Assembly: GCA_035491935.1 (NCBI GenBank)
Contig: DATJJW010000261.1
Location: 1 to 6,996, forward strand
Direction: 5' to 3'
DNA length: 6,996 nucleotides
Origin: DATJJW01 sp035491935
Lineage (GTDB): Bacteria > Pseudomonadota > Alphaproteobacteria > ATCC43930 > CGMCC-115725
Each line of letters starts with the position of its first letter. Positions within the stretch are counted from its first letter, which is position 1. The notes below the pieces were generated by a model. That model saw only the letters and a list, made by a program, of their open reading frames with translations, had not been told where the DNA came from and searched no databases. Below are positions 1 to 5,983 of this stretch, piece after piece. Made by a program: the position numbers and the translations under genes.

Positions 1-124
1 GGGCCAGCGCCTGGCGCAGCGTCGCGCCGACCTCGGCCGCGATCGGCGCCAAATCGATCAGGCTCTCGCCCTCGACCACGCCATAGGTGTCACGCCCGCC
101 ATGGCGGAAACTGGTGATCTTCAT
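1..124 (-). CDS. Fumarylacetoacetate hydrolase (FAH)-family protein, N-terminus only
   Basis: Only the first 41 codons are in the window; the gene continues off the left edge. The visible residues begin MKITSFRHGGRDTYGVVEG and continue into a SLIDLAP segment, which matches the N-terminal beta-domain typical of FAH-superfamily C-C bond hydrolases (an 'RHGGRxxxGVVEG...L(I/V)DL' pattern). The metal-binding catalytic core is outside the window, so the substrate cannot be read. The ATG (122-124) overlaps the TGA of the upstream bicupin gene as ATGA, so translation is probably coupled. A strong ribosome site, GGAGGG at 133-138, lies 8 nt before the ATG inside the bicupin gene. In an operon with a gentisate dioxygenase-type enzyme, the likely roles are maleylpyruvate hydrolase (HbzF type) or fumarylpyruvate hydrolase (NagK type). 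This is inferred from context; the family call itself rests on a short stretch. Confidence 0.75.
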   Translation of the reverse strand, partial: MKITSFRHGGRDTYGVVEGESLIDLAPIAAEVGATLRQALA

Positions 125-978
125 CGGCTCGTCCCTCCGTCGCGATCAAAGATCGGCAACTGAGTATAGAGGAACTGGGTCGGCTTCAACGCCGTCAGTT
201 GCACCGGCGCGTCGCCCGGCTCGACATGGACCCCGGTGAACGGGCCATGCGGCTTGCCGTCATGGGAGAACGCTCCCTCGGTCGTGAACAGCAGCCGCGA
301 CGACCGACCGGCTTCGACCGTCAGCGTCGCCCCCTCATCGACGCGGATAAAGCCCACCTTGGTCTCACGCTCGGTGAAGGTGCCCAGCCATTTATGGGCG
401 ATGCCGGGCATCTCGGACGGGATCCAGTCGTAATTGGCCGGATTCATCAGGATGAGATCGTTATAGCGCGGCTTCGGATAGGTGAAGTTGGTACCGTAGA
501 TCTCATGCCAGAACGCCTGATACTCGTCGTGCTTGCGGCCGTTCTCGTCGATGTATTGCAGCGTACCCCTCTCGAATTGTCCCTTCTTCAGCAACGCGTC
601 CATGGCACCACGGCGCTGGCGCTTGCTGAGGAAGCCGCCGCCGCTGGCGCCACCGAACTGGATCAGCAGCATGGACAGGCCCGAACGCCGGACCTGCGGG
701 CCATAGGGGGCACCTTCGGGGAAATAGCCGACCCAACCCTTGGGCAGCACCTTGCCGGTGATGTATTCGAACTCGCCCTCCGCGATATAGCGGATCTGGT
801 CGAAATTGTGCCGGTGGTGCGGCACTTCCCAGCCTTCCTCGGCACTGCCGAAATTCATCCGGAAGTTACCGGGGGTATCTTCCTTACCCTCCAGCAGGGT
901 CTTGACGGTGGCGACACCGCCGAGCGCGGTCTGGCGCGCATTCCAGTCCGGAGCATCCTCCATTCCGACGATCTTCAT
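121..978 (-). CDS. Cupin-domain (bicupin-like) protein of unknown function
   Basis: A 285-residue protein. Residues about 45-110 form a recognisable cupin: motif 1 is HHRHNFDQIRYIAEGEFEY (His54, His55, His57, with Gln61 where a cupin usually has Glu). Motif 2 is GWVGYFPEGAPYGPQ (81-95), where the usual metal-binding His is replaced by Tyr92. A loop rich in Gly, Lys and Arg (109-138) and a Trp-His segment (157-158) follow. Residues about 195-275 look like a second beta-barrel (KWLGTF...FIRVDEGATLTVEAGR...FTGVHVEPGDAPVQL) with no HxH motif. No signal peptide is visible, so it is probably cytoplasmic. The start is supported by AAGGAG at 988-993, 9 nt upstream. It lies 33 bp after the substrate-binding protein gene and overlaps the FAH-family gene, so it is surely co-transcribed. 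It could be a ring-modifying dioxygenase, an isomerase or a ligand-binding protein; the altered metal ligands argue against a standard gentisate dioxygenase. No specific reaction can be assigned. Confidence 0.85.
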   Translation of the reverse strand: MKIVGMEDAPDWNARQTALGGVATVKTLLEGKEDTPGNFRMNFGSAEEGWEVPHHRHNFDQIRYIAEGEFEYITGKVLPKGWVGYFPEGAPYGPQVRRSGLSMLLIQFGGASGGGFLSKRQRRGAMDALLKKGQFERGTLQYIDENGRKHDEYQAFWHEIYGTNFTYPKPRYNDLILMNPANYDWIPSEMPGIAHKWLGTFTERETKVGFIRVDEGATLTVEAGRSSRLLFTTEGAFSHDGKPHGPFTGVHVEPGDAPVQLTALKPTQFLYTQLPIFDRDGGTSR

Positions 979-1011
979 GATTTGGATCTCCTTTGTAACG
1001 GTATTCCCGGC

Positions 1012-2058
1012 TCAATGACCGCCGCCGGGCAGCAGGAACTTGGCCTGGTCGGTGACCGATTTCGGCGTCTTGTAGAGTTGCAGCGCCAGATCATGCAGGG
1101 CCTCGCCCGTGGTCAGCGTCACCGTCAGCTTCGCCTTGGCCGCGGCCGCAATGAAGGCAGGGTCTTTCATGGTGTCCTCGAACGCCTTGCGCAGCAGGGC
1201 CAGCCGGTCGGCCGGCACGCCCGGCGGCGCCACATAGGGGCGGCCGAACGCGGTCGAGGAGCGCAGGAACTGCATGGTCTGCCGCTGCTGGTCGTCCTTG
1301 ATGAACTCGAAGACCGAAGGCACGTTCGGCAGGGTGCGCTTCTCGTTGAGGGTGAAGAGCAGGGTCATCTCGCCGCTCTTGATCTTGTCCGCCTCGCCGC
1401 GCAGCACCGTATCCAGCCGCGAGCACTGCCCCATGACCTCGCCACGCTCCATAGCCAGGAACACCTCCGGCACGCTCTTATAGCCCTCGATCACCTTGAA
1501 CTTGGTGCCGAGGAACTTGTCCAGGATCGGCGGCATGTTCGAATTGAGCGAGGTTGGGCCGTTGCCGCCCATCAGCACCTCGTGCTTGCGCGCGTCATCG
1601 ATCGTCTTGATGCCCGAGGACGACATGACGATGCAGGCGTGGTCGGAGGATTCGGGGCTGCCGACATAGCTGAGCTTGGTCGGATCGAAGCGGGCGTTGG
1701 GCAATCCCACCAGCACCTGGGCCGGCAGCGAAGGCGCGATGTTGCCGAGCGCCGTGCCGTCCTTGGGCGCCTGGTTGTAGATGTAGTTGGCCAGCACGAG
1801 GCTGCCCGCCCCCGGCATCTCGGTGACGACGAAGGTCGGCTTGCCCGGCATGTGCAGGGACATGTACTTGCCGACCAGCCGGGCCCAGACGTCGTCGCCA
1901 CTGCCGGGGCCGAGCGCGATGTAGAAATTGATCGTCCTGGTATGGCTGTAGAAATCCTGCGCGCTCTCGGCCTGGGCCAGTGCCGGCAGGATGAGGCCGG
2001 CGGCACAGGCCAGCCCCAGGATACCGTCACGCAACCGGTTCGATAATTTCGCACGCAT
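1012..2058 (-). CDS. Tripartite tricarboxylate transporter (TctC/Bug-type) periplasmic substrate-binding protein
   Basis: A 348-residue secreted binding protein that delivers a carboxylate ligand to the TctA/TctB permease encoded just upstream. Residues 1-30 are a Sec signal peptide: basic start (MRAKLSNRLRDG), hydrophobic core (ILGLACAAGLILPAL) and an AQA-ES cleavage site. The mature N-terminus (TINFYIALGPGSGDDVWARL) corresponds to the Bug-family first strand and its Gly-rich ligand loop, where the more usual form is 'VPFPPGGxxDxxAR'. The segment PGAGSLVLANYIYNQAPKDG is the typical second family signature, and the C-terminal half has the usual VAPPGVPADRLALLRKAF element. The reading frame stays open far upstream (to about 2952), but that part lies opposite the permease frame and is a shadow. 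The ATG at 2056-2058 is chosen because GGAGGG at 2064-2069 sits 5 nt away and the signal peptide begins there. It lies 29 bp after the permease gene, in the same operon. The ligand is unknown; an aromatic or dicarboxylic acid fits the neighbours. Confidence 0.92.
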   Translation of the reverse strand: MRAKLSNRLRDGILGLACAAGLILPALAQAESAQDFYSHTRTINFYIALGPGSGDDVWARLVGKYMSLHMPGKPTFVVTEMPGAGSLVLANYIYNQAPKDGTALGNIAPSLPAQVLVGLPNARFDPTKLSYVGSPESSDHACIVMSSSGIKTIDDARKHEVLMGGNGPTSLNSNMPPILDKFLGTKFKVIEGYKSVPEVFLAMERGEVMGQCSRLDTVLRGEADKIKSGEMTLLFTLNEKRTLPNVPSVFEFIKDDQQRQTMQFLRSSTAFGRPYVAPPGVPADRLALLRKAFEDTMKDPAFIAAAAKAKLTVTLTTGEALHDLALQLYKTPKSVTDQAKFLLPGGGH

Positions 2059-2087
2059 GAATGCCCTCCAATATTTGCCACCCGCCG

Positions 2088-4196
2088 CTAGAGCGACGGG
2101 ACGTAGCCCCTCAAATCGGGGAACACGGCGCCTAGAACCGTGGGCGGCCATGGCACCGCCAGAAGCTGATCGAAGACGGCATAGATGAAGACCGCCATGA
2201 TGACGGCGAAAGGAAGCACCAGGCTCCAGCGCTCCCGCCCTTCGAGCCGCATATAGGCGATGATGAAGATCGGCACGGTCGGGATCAGCCCGATCAGCGC
2301 CATCGAGCCCATGAATCCCACCATCCAGCCGAAGAAGATCAGGCCGCGGAACAGCACCGTTCGGCCCGGGAGATGGGCCAGTGCCGAGGGGATATCCATG
2401 TGGATCTTGCCCTCTTGACCTTTGACCGATTTGCCCGTCGTCGCCTCGATCTCGGAGATCGGCGCCGCGGCCGCGCCTACCGTCGCCGGCTTCATGGCCT
2501 TGCGGCGGAAGACCTCGTTGACGAAGCTCACCGCGCAGAACAACAGCCCGGCGAAACCGACCGATAGCGGACCGATCTTTGCGTTGAAGTTCCATTGCGT
2601 CGCCTGAGCGACCATCACGCCCATGAGGCAGAGCAGGAACGCCGGGAACAGGTTGCCCGGCTGGAAACGCGGATGGGCAAAGCCCTGGGCCATGCCCTTG
2701 AAGCCGCCATGCTGGCGGATATCGGCGACGAAGGAGCGCACGAGCCCAAGGAGCGCCACGCCCAGAATAATGAGCACGACCGGTCTCGTGACCCAGCCAC
2801 CCCAGCCATAGCGCTCGGTCGACACGAACAGGTAGCGTTCCAGCGTACTGCCCAGGATCAGTCCCAGGATCAGTGGCGGCCGTGGCCATTTCGCATGCTT
2901 CATGCTCCAGCCGAGCAGACCGAAGAACAGGAGCGCGAACAGGTCGCCCCATTGCCGCGTGCCCTCGAAGGCGCCGACATAGACCAGCCCCAGTACCGCC
3001 GGCATGATCAGCGTGTAGCGCAAGGTCGCGAGCTTGGCGAATTGGCCGCTGAACAGGAAGCAGAGGCCGGAGCCCAGGACGTTGGCGATGGCGATCGACC
3101 AGACCATGGAGTAGGTCAGATCGAGGTTCTTGGTCAGCATCTCGGGGCCGGGCACCAGCCCCTGGATCAGGAAGGCGCCGAGCAGGATCGCCATGCCGGC
3201 CGTGCCCGGCACGCCGAAGGCGACCGTCGGCACGAGATTGCCGCCCTCCTTGGCGTTGCTGGCGCTCTCAGCGGCGATCACGCCGCGCACGTCGCCGGTG
3301 CCGAAGCTCTGCGTCGCCCCCTTCTCGGTCCGGAGCGCATGGCCGTAGGAGACCCAGTCGATGACCGAACCGCCGATGCCCGGGATCGTGCCGAGCCCGG
3401 CACCGATCCAGGAGCAGCGCAGGACCAGGAACCAATTGCTAAAGCAGTCGCGCGCGCCCTGCAGCAGGCCCGTGCGCGTGTCGACCTTCAGCCCCTCGGC
3501 CGCGATCGAACTGCGCGACACGGCGAGGTCGCACAGCTCCGGCAAGGCATAAAGGCCGAGTGTGGCCGGCACCAGCGGCAACCCATCCGAAAGATAGAGG
3601 CTATCCATGGTCCAGCGCAGCGTGCCGGTCTGCGGGTCCGAGCCGATCATCGAGATCATGACGCCGAAGCAGGCGGCAGTGAGCCCGCGCAACGGCGTGT
3701 TGCCCGACAGCACGGCCACCATCGCCATGCCCAGCAGCGAGAAGGCCAGCAGCTCGGGCGAGCCCATATAGAGGATGATCGGCCGCAGCAACGGGATGGC
3801 CAACGCCATCAGAAGCGCGCCGAACAGCCCGCCCATCAGCGCCGACATGTAGGAGGCGCCGAGCGCGCGGCCGCCGATGCCCTGCTTGGTCATCGGGAAC
3901 CCATCGAGCACCGTCGCAGCCGATGCCGCATGGCCGGGCGCGCCCAGCACGATCGCCGAGATCGGGTCCGCCGTGGTCGTGGTCGATCCCAGCCCCAACA
4001 GCAGGGCGAAGGCCGCGTTCGGGTCCATGTGATAGGTGAAGGGCAGCAGCAGCGCCATGCCGGCAACCCCGCCGATGCCGGGCAGGATACCCAGCGCCAG
4101 CCCCATGCACACGCCGCCGAACAGAAGGCCCAGGCGGGTGGGGTCGAGGATGATGAGGAAGGCATGGCCTGCCGAATGCAGAATATCGTAATGCAA
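2088..4196 (-). CDS. Fused TctA-TctB tripartite tricarboxylate transporter permease
   Basis: A 702-residue polytopic membrane protein carrying both permease subunits of a TTT secondary transporter. Residues about 1-505 are TctA: first-repeat loop LGILPGIGGVAG (35-46), then ADPISAIVLGAPGHAASAAT (76-95) with LDGFPM; second-repeat loop GTIPGIGGSVIDWVSYG (269-285), then FGTGDVRGV, ESASNAKEGGNLVPT and FGVPGTAGMA. Residues about 510-702 resemble TctB (small four-helix subunit): two hydrophobic spans (about 517-560), a polar linker (about 565-615), two more helices, and the typical end RERWSLVLPFAVIMAVFIY...FDQLLAVPWP. TctA alone is usually about 500 residues and TctB about 150-170, and no frame break separates them, so this is a natural fusion. 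The start is TTG at 4194-4196: an in-frame TGA lies only five codons upstream and the first in-frame ATG falls inside helix 1. No strong Shine-Dalgarno precedes it, so the start is less certain than the gene. The binding protein partner follows 29 bp downstream. Confidence 0.93.
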   Translation of the reverse strand: MHYDILHSAGHAFLIILDPTRLGLLFGGVCMGLALGILPGIGGVAGMALLLPFTYHMDPNAAFALLLGLGSTTTTADPISAIVLGAPGHAASAATVLDGFPMTKQGIGGRALGASYMSALMGGLFGALLMALAIPLLRPIILYMGSPELLAFSLLGMAMVAVLSGNTPLRGLTAACFGVMISMIGSDPQTGTLRWTMDSLYLSDGLPLVPATLGLYALPELCDLAVSRSSIAAEGLKVDTRTGLLQGARDCFSNWFLVLRCSWIGAGLGTIPGIGGSVIDWVSYGHALRTEKGATQSFGTGDVRGVIAAESASNAKEGGNLVPTVAFGVPGTAGMAILLGAFLIQGLVPGPEMLTKNLDLTYSMVWSIAIANVLGSGLCFLFSGQFAKLATLRYTLIMPAVLGLVYVGAFEGTRQWGDLFALLFFGLLGWSMKHAKWPRPPLILGLILGSTLERYLFVSTERYGWGGWVTRPVVLIILGVALLGLVRSFVADIRQHGGFKGMAQGFAHPRFQPGNLFPAFLLCLMGVMVAQATQWNFNAKIGPLSVGFAGLLFCAVSFVNEVFRRKAMKPATVGAAAAPISEIEATTGKSVKGQEGKIHMDIPSALAHLPGRTVLFRGLIFFGWMVGFMGSMALIGLIPTVPIFIIAYMRLEGRERWSLVLPFAVIMAVFIYAVFDQLLAVPWPPTVLGAVFPDLRGYVPSL

Positions 4197-4349
4197 GGTG
4201 ATGGCCCGTCAGAAACTGAATGCCGGCGCGGAACAGGTTCCGGCGAGGCTGGGTGAGTGAGGCGGACGGATATCCATCAGACTATTCGGCATCCGGCACC
4301 CGCGACATCGTCCGGCGTGCCATCTCCAAGCTCCCTGCTAACCTTGTTC

Positions 4350-4368
4350 TCGGTCTTCTTCGGACCGA
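4350..4368. repeat. Small inverted repeat, 6 bp arms
   Basis: TCGGTC-N7-GACCGA, a perfect 6 bp stem with a 7 nt loop, in the gap between the dioxygenase and permease genes. No T-run follows on either strand, so it is not a standard Rho-independent terminator. It could be an mRNA stem-loop that separates the two parts of the operon, or chance. Confidence 0.35.
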
Positions 4369-4432
4369 TGCGCATGAGGCGAGAAGGATATCTGATTTCC
4401 GGGAATGTCGAAGGGCGTCTTCCGGTATCATG

Positions 4433-4452
4433 CAATGCCCATTCGTGCATTG
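4433..4452. repeat. Small inverted repeat just after the dioxygenase stop
   Basis: CAATGC-N8-GCATTG, 6 bp arms, beginning about 25 nt downstream of the dioxygenase stop codon in the direction of transcription. The position suits an mRNA 3' stem-loop, but the stem is short, not GC-rich, and no T-run follows. Attenuation between the dioxygenase and transporter genes is possible but unproven. Confidence 0.3.
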
Positions 4453-4477
4453 TGGCCGACGGCATCGGACACTCCGG

Positions 4478-5461
4478 TCACTGATTTTCGCGATAGAGGC
4501 CGAGTGCCTCATAGACCGGTGCATCGCTGACGCGGAACAGCACGAGGTCGTCCATCGCCTCGAAGCGGTGTTTGCGCCAGATCGGCATCGCGACGACATC
4601 GCCACGGCCAACCGGCTCGCCCAGTTCCTTGCCGTCGACGAAGATGGTGCCGCGGCCGCCGACCACGGCGAAGATGTTGTTCGCCATTACGCGGCATTCG
4701 GCGGTCGCGCTGCCGGCCGGCACGCCGATGAGCTCAAGCCCGATGGTGCGCATCATGCCCTTGGCGATGATCATGGTCGCCGGCTTACCGTCCTTCAACA
4801 GCCCGTCGCGCGCGACGATCTCGCCCGAACTGAAATGGAGCGGCGAATGGGAGGCCGACTGGTTGGCAGCCACCGCCTCGACTTCGGGATTGCCCGGATC
4901 GAAGAACATGCCCTCCAGGTTCTGCACCAGAGGCACGTCGAGGAAGTCGATCCAATAGGCGGTCTCATGTCCCTGATTGGCGTGGGAATGCCAATGCCAA
5001 TTCGGTGTCAGCACGATGTCGCCGGGCATCATGTCGAGCCGCTTGCCATTGACCGTGGTGAAGACGTTGCGGTCCCCCTCCAGGATCAGACGCAAGGCGT
5101 TGGGCGTGTGGCGATGGGCTGCCGCCACCTCGCCCGGCTTGATCATCTGATATGCCGCGACCAGGTTGCGCGTGGTGCCGTAGCGGTTCTCCTCGACCGG
5201 GTTGACCATGATCAGATTGCGCCGGTCGGTCTGCTCCATCGGCACATAGTCGCCGGCACGCTCCAGCGCGACGCGGGCATCGGCATAGCGCCAGATGGTC
5301 GGAATGAAGTTCGATTGCGGTTCGCGCCACAAGGGCGGTTGCAGCCGCGCCCAGCCCGGCAGGAAACTGCCGCTCGCCAAATCCTCGTAATAAGGACGCG
5401 GGCCGTTCGGCTTCAGCTGGTCCAGCGTTTCGGGGACGAGCCGTAATAAAGTTTTGCTCAC
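4478..5461 (-). CDS. Gentisate 1,2-dioxygenase-family bicupin ring-cleavage enzyme
   Basis: A cytoplasmic Fe(II) extradiol-type bicupin dioxygenase, expected to open gentisate (2,5-dihydroxybenzoate) to maleylpyruvate. Numbering from the chosen GTG, the family signatures appear in order: YYEDLASGSFLPGW (24-37), IPTIWRY (53-59), GEVAAAHRHTPNALRLILEG (110-129) with iron ligands His116 and His118, and GDIVLTPNWHWHSHANQG (147-164), where His158 is the probable third ligand and His160 matches the second His of the conserved WHxH. WIDFLDVPLV follows. A second cupin (about 261-315) lacks HxH, as in this family. The 327-residue length is slightly short for the family (about 340-380). Start choice: GTG at 5459-5461 has GAGGA at 5469-5473, 7 nt away. 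In-frame alternatives, ATG at 5507-5509 and GTG at 5522-5524, lack a clear ribosome site and would add residues that do not look like the family. Salicylate or 1-hydroxy-2-naphthoate dioxygenase are alternatives within the same family. It is the first gene of the leftward cluster. Confidence 0.88.
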   Translation of the reverse strand: MSKTLLRLVPETLDQLKPNGPRPYYEDLASGSFLPGWARLQPPLWREPQSNFIPTIWRYADARVALERAGDYVPMEQTDRRNLIMVNPVEENRYGTTRNLVAAYQMIKPGEVAAAHRHTPNALRLILEGDRNVFTTVNGKRLDMMPGDIVLTPNWHWHSHANQGHETAYWIDFLDVPLVQNLEGMFFDPGNPEVEAVAANQSASHSPLHFSSGEIVARDGLLKDGKPATMIIAKGMMRTIGLELIGVPAGSATAECRVMANNIFAVVGGRGTIFVDGKELGEPVGRGDVVAMPIWRKHRFEAMDDLVLFRVSDAPVYEALGLYRENQ

Positions 5462-5563
5462 AAATCCATCCTCGAGAACGGATTCCAGGTGTCGCGAACA
5501 GCCGCGCATGATGACGGCTCTCACAAACGAGAAAATCCGAGGCTCATCGATCTCATCGTGTCC

Positions 5564-5584
5564 CGCTCATCACCGGGATGAGCG
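5564..5584. repeat. Perfect inverted repeat (8 bp arms) upstream of the dioxygenase
   Basis: CGCTCATC-N5-GATGAGCG with a five-base loop. It sits about 100 nt upstream of the chosen dioxygenase start, where it would lie in the 5' leader if transcription starts further upstream. Two further direct copies of CTCATC lie at 5543-5548 and 5552-5557, so the motif recurs four times in 40 bp (three direct, one inverted). It could be a regulator site or a leader stem-loop; there is no T-run to suggest a terminator. Confidence 0.5.
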
Positions 5585-5623
5585 TGGTAACACTGTGCGT
5601 AACCTACCGGTATTGGCCCGGTG

Positions 5624-5634
5624 GGATAATATCC
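5624..5634 (-). promoter_or_regulatory. GGATAATATCC palindrome with a possible -10 element for the dioxygenase operon
   Basis: An 11 bp palindrome centred on 5629. Read on the minus strand it contains TATTAT (5626-5631), five of six matches to the sigma-70 -10 consensus. No good -35 hexamer is found at 16-18 bp spacing, so any promoter here would need an activator. A start here would leave a leader of about 155 nt that includes the CTCATC hairpin. Weak evidence. Confidence 0.25.
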
Positions 5635-5768
5635 ATTTGTGGATGAAGTGCTTTGTCTCGGCCGGAATAGTTGCACGGCCCCTGAAGAGCGGCAACGCCC
5701 CGCCAATAAGGGAATCAGCCATTCCTCCGGAACCTGAACCACCACAAGATCCGGCCCGGCCGAACACA

Positions 5769-5790
5769 TAATCGGCACCTATTCCGATTA
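5769..5790. promoter_or_regulatory. Operator-like inverted repeat TAATCGG-N8-CCGATTA
   Basis: Perfect 7 bp arms separated by 8 bp, 22 bp in total, at the edge of the AT-rich core. The size and spacing suit a dimeric helix-turn-helix regulator. It lies 10 bp from the 16 bp palindrome at 5801-5816, so two sites may be bound together or by different proteins. A nested CCTA-N7-TAGG dyad (5778-5792) overlaps the right half. The identity of the regulator cannot be read. Confidence 0.5.
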
Positions 5791-5800
5791 GGAAAAACTA

Positions 5801-5816
5801 TTCTCTTTAAAGAGAA
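5801..5816. promoter_or_regulatory. Perfect 16 bp palindrome TTCTCTTTAAAGAGAA
   Basis: Perfectly self-complementary with no spacer, in the middle of the divergent control region, about 340 bp from the dioxygenase start and 168 bp from the hydratase start. In random sequence a 16 bp perfect palindrome is expected about once per 65,000 positions, so it is unlikely to be chance in a 522 bp region, even allowing for local AT richness. A TATACT hexamer (5832-5837), a possible rightward -10, follows 15 bp to its right without a good -35, which would fit an activator or repressor site overlapping the -35 zone. Best operator candidate in the window. Confidence 0.6.
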
Positions 5817-5831
5817 CAGCTCCAATTAATC

Positions 5832-5837
5832 TATACT
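5832..5837 (+). promoter_or_regulatory. Possible -10 element for the hydratase gene
   Basis: TATACT matches the sigma-70 -10 consensus at five of six positions and lies in the AT-rich core. The position 17 bp upstream (AAAGAG, 5809-5814) is not a -35 box and is inside the 16 bp palindrome. If real, the leader to the TTG start would be about 140 nt. A rival candidate is the sigma-54-like sequence at 5893-5909. Confidence 0.25.
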
Positions 5838-5892
5838 GGAAATAGTCTTCCGTCTTTTAGCGACTTGATAAGCGGCAATACCCTGTCTAGGG

Positions 5893-5909
5893 TTGGAACA
5901 ATACTTGAA
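5893..5909 (+). promoter_or_regulatory. Weak sigma-54-like promoter match
   Basis: TTGGAAC-N5-TTGAA aligns with the -24/-12 consensus YTGGCACG-N4-TTGCW. The GG is at the right place and the spacing is exact, but three positions differ, including the normally important C of the -12 GC. The implied start is near 5920, leaving a leader of about 64 nt before the hydratase TTG. Aromatic catabolic operons are often sigma-54 dependent, but the -12 mismatch keeps this tentative. Confidence 0.2.
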
Positions 5910-5973
5910 AGGGCACGCGGCATCCTGGCCACAATAATTCGGCCGCACGGCCATTGGGTGGCCGCATACTTAG

Positions 5974-5978
5974 GGAGG
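5974..5978 (+). promoter_or_regulatory. Ribosome binding site deciding the hydratase start
   Basis: GGAGG lies 5 nt before TTG (5984-5986). An in-frame GTG at 5978-5980 overlaps the Shine-Dalgarno itself and so is a poor start. This site is the main reason for choosing TTG. Confidence 0.7.
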
Positions 5979-5983
5979 TGACG

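Larger units (their letters stand above)
4197..4477. other. 281 bp non-coding gap between dioxygenase and permease genes
   Basis: No convincing gene in either strand. Small frames exist on the minus strand (for example a 14-residue frame, MARRTMSRVPDAE-like, at about 4282-4323, preceded by AGGGAG 7 nt before its ATG), but none has recognisable content. Two small inverted repeats are visible: TCGGTC-N7-GACCGA at 4350-4368 and CAATGC-N8-GCATTG at 4433-4452. Neither is followed by a T-run in either direction, so neither is a classical terminator. A short palindrome GGATATCC is at 4268-4275. The gap is much longer than the other intergenic spacers here (29 and 33 bp) and may hold a secondary promoter or an RNA processing site for the transporter genes. 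That role is speculative. Confidence 0.5.
5462..5983. promoter_or_regulatory. Divergent intergenic control region
   Basis: This 522 bp stretch separates the leftward dioxygenase start from the rightward hydratase start. It has frames of up to about 100 codons on both strands, but their translations are low-complexity Pro/Arg/Ser/Gly sequence with no family resemblance, so I treat it as non-coding. The part from about 5765 to 5880 is strikingly AT-rich against the surrounding GC-rich sequence and contains the two best operator-like dyads in the window. Closer to the dioxygenase there is an 8 bp-arm hairpin and repeated CTCATC motifs. The layout, with two divergent catabolic genes around one AT-rich core carrying palindromes, suggests shared control by a regulator encoded outside the window. 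Confidence 0.7.

Noticed and set aside
199..2046. 615-codon open frame on the plus strand
   Set aside because: It lies antisense to the bicupin and the substrate-binding protein. Its translation is Arg/His/Gly/Asp-rich with no family resemblance, a common shadow in high-GC DNA.
2059..2952. Upstream extension of the substrate-binding protein frame on the minus strand
   Set aside because: It overlaps the permease in another frame. The true protein starts at 2058 with a ribosome site and a clean signal peptide.
2595..4256. 553-codon open frame on the plus strand
   Set aside because: Antisense to the fused permease; the translation is dominated by Arg, Gln, His, Ala and Glu, typical of the reverse complement of hydrophobic GC-rich codons.
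4350..4452. Intrinsic terminator after the dioxygenase gene
   Set aside because: The two inverted repeats have only 6 bp arms and no following T-run on either strand.
5454..5778. Frames of 105 codons (plus) and 85 codons (minus) in the divergent region
   Set aside because: No recognisable domain, no convincing ribosome site, and they overlap the start of the dioxygenase or the operator-like region. A GGAATGGCTGA-like stretch on the minus strand recalls the start of a tRNA-Ser, but no anticodon arm or T-loop follows.
5663..5786. Inverted 8-mer pair CGGAATAG (5663-5670) and CTATTCCG (5779-5786)
   Set aside because: An 8-base inverted match somewhere in a 500 bp region is expected by chance, and the arms are 108 bp apart.
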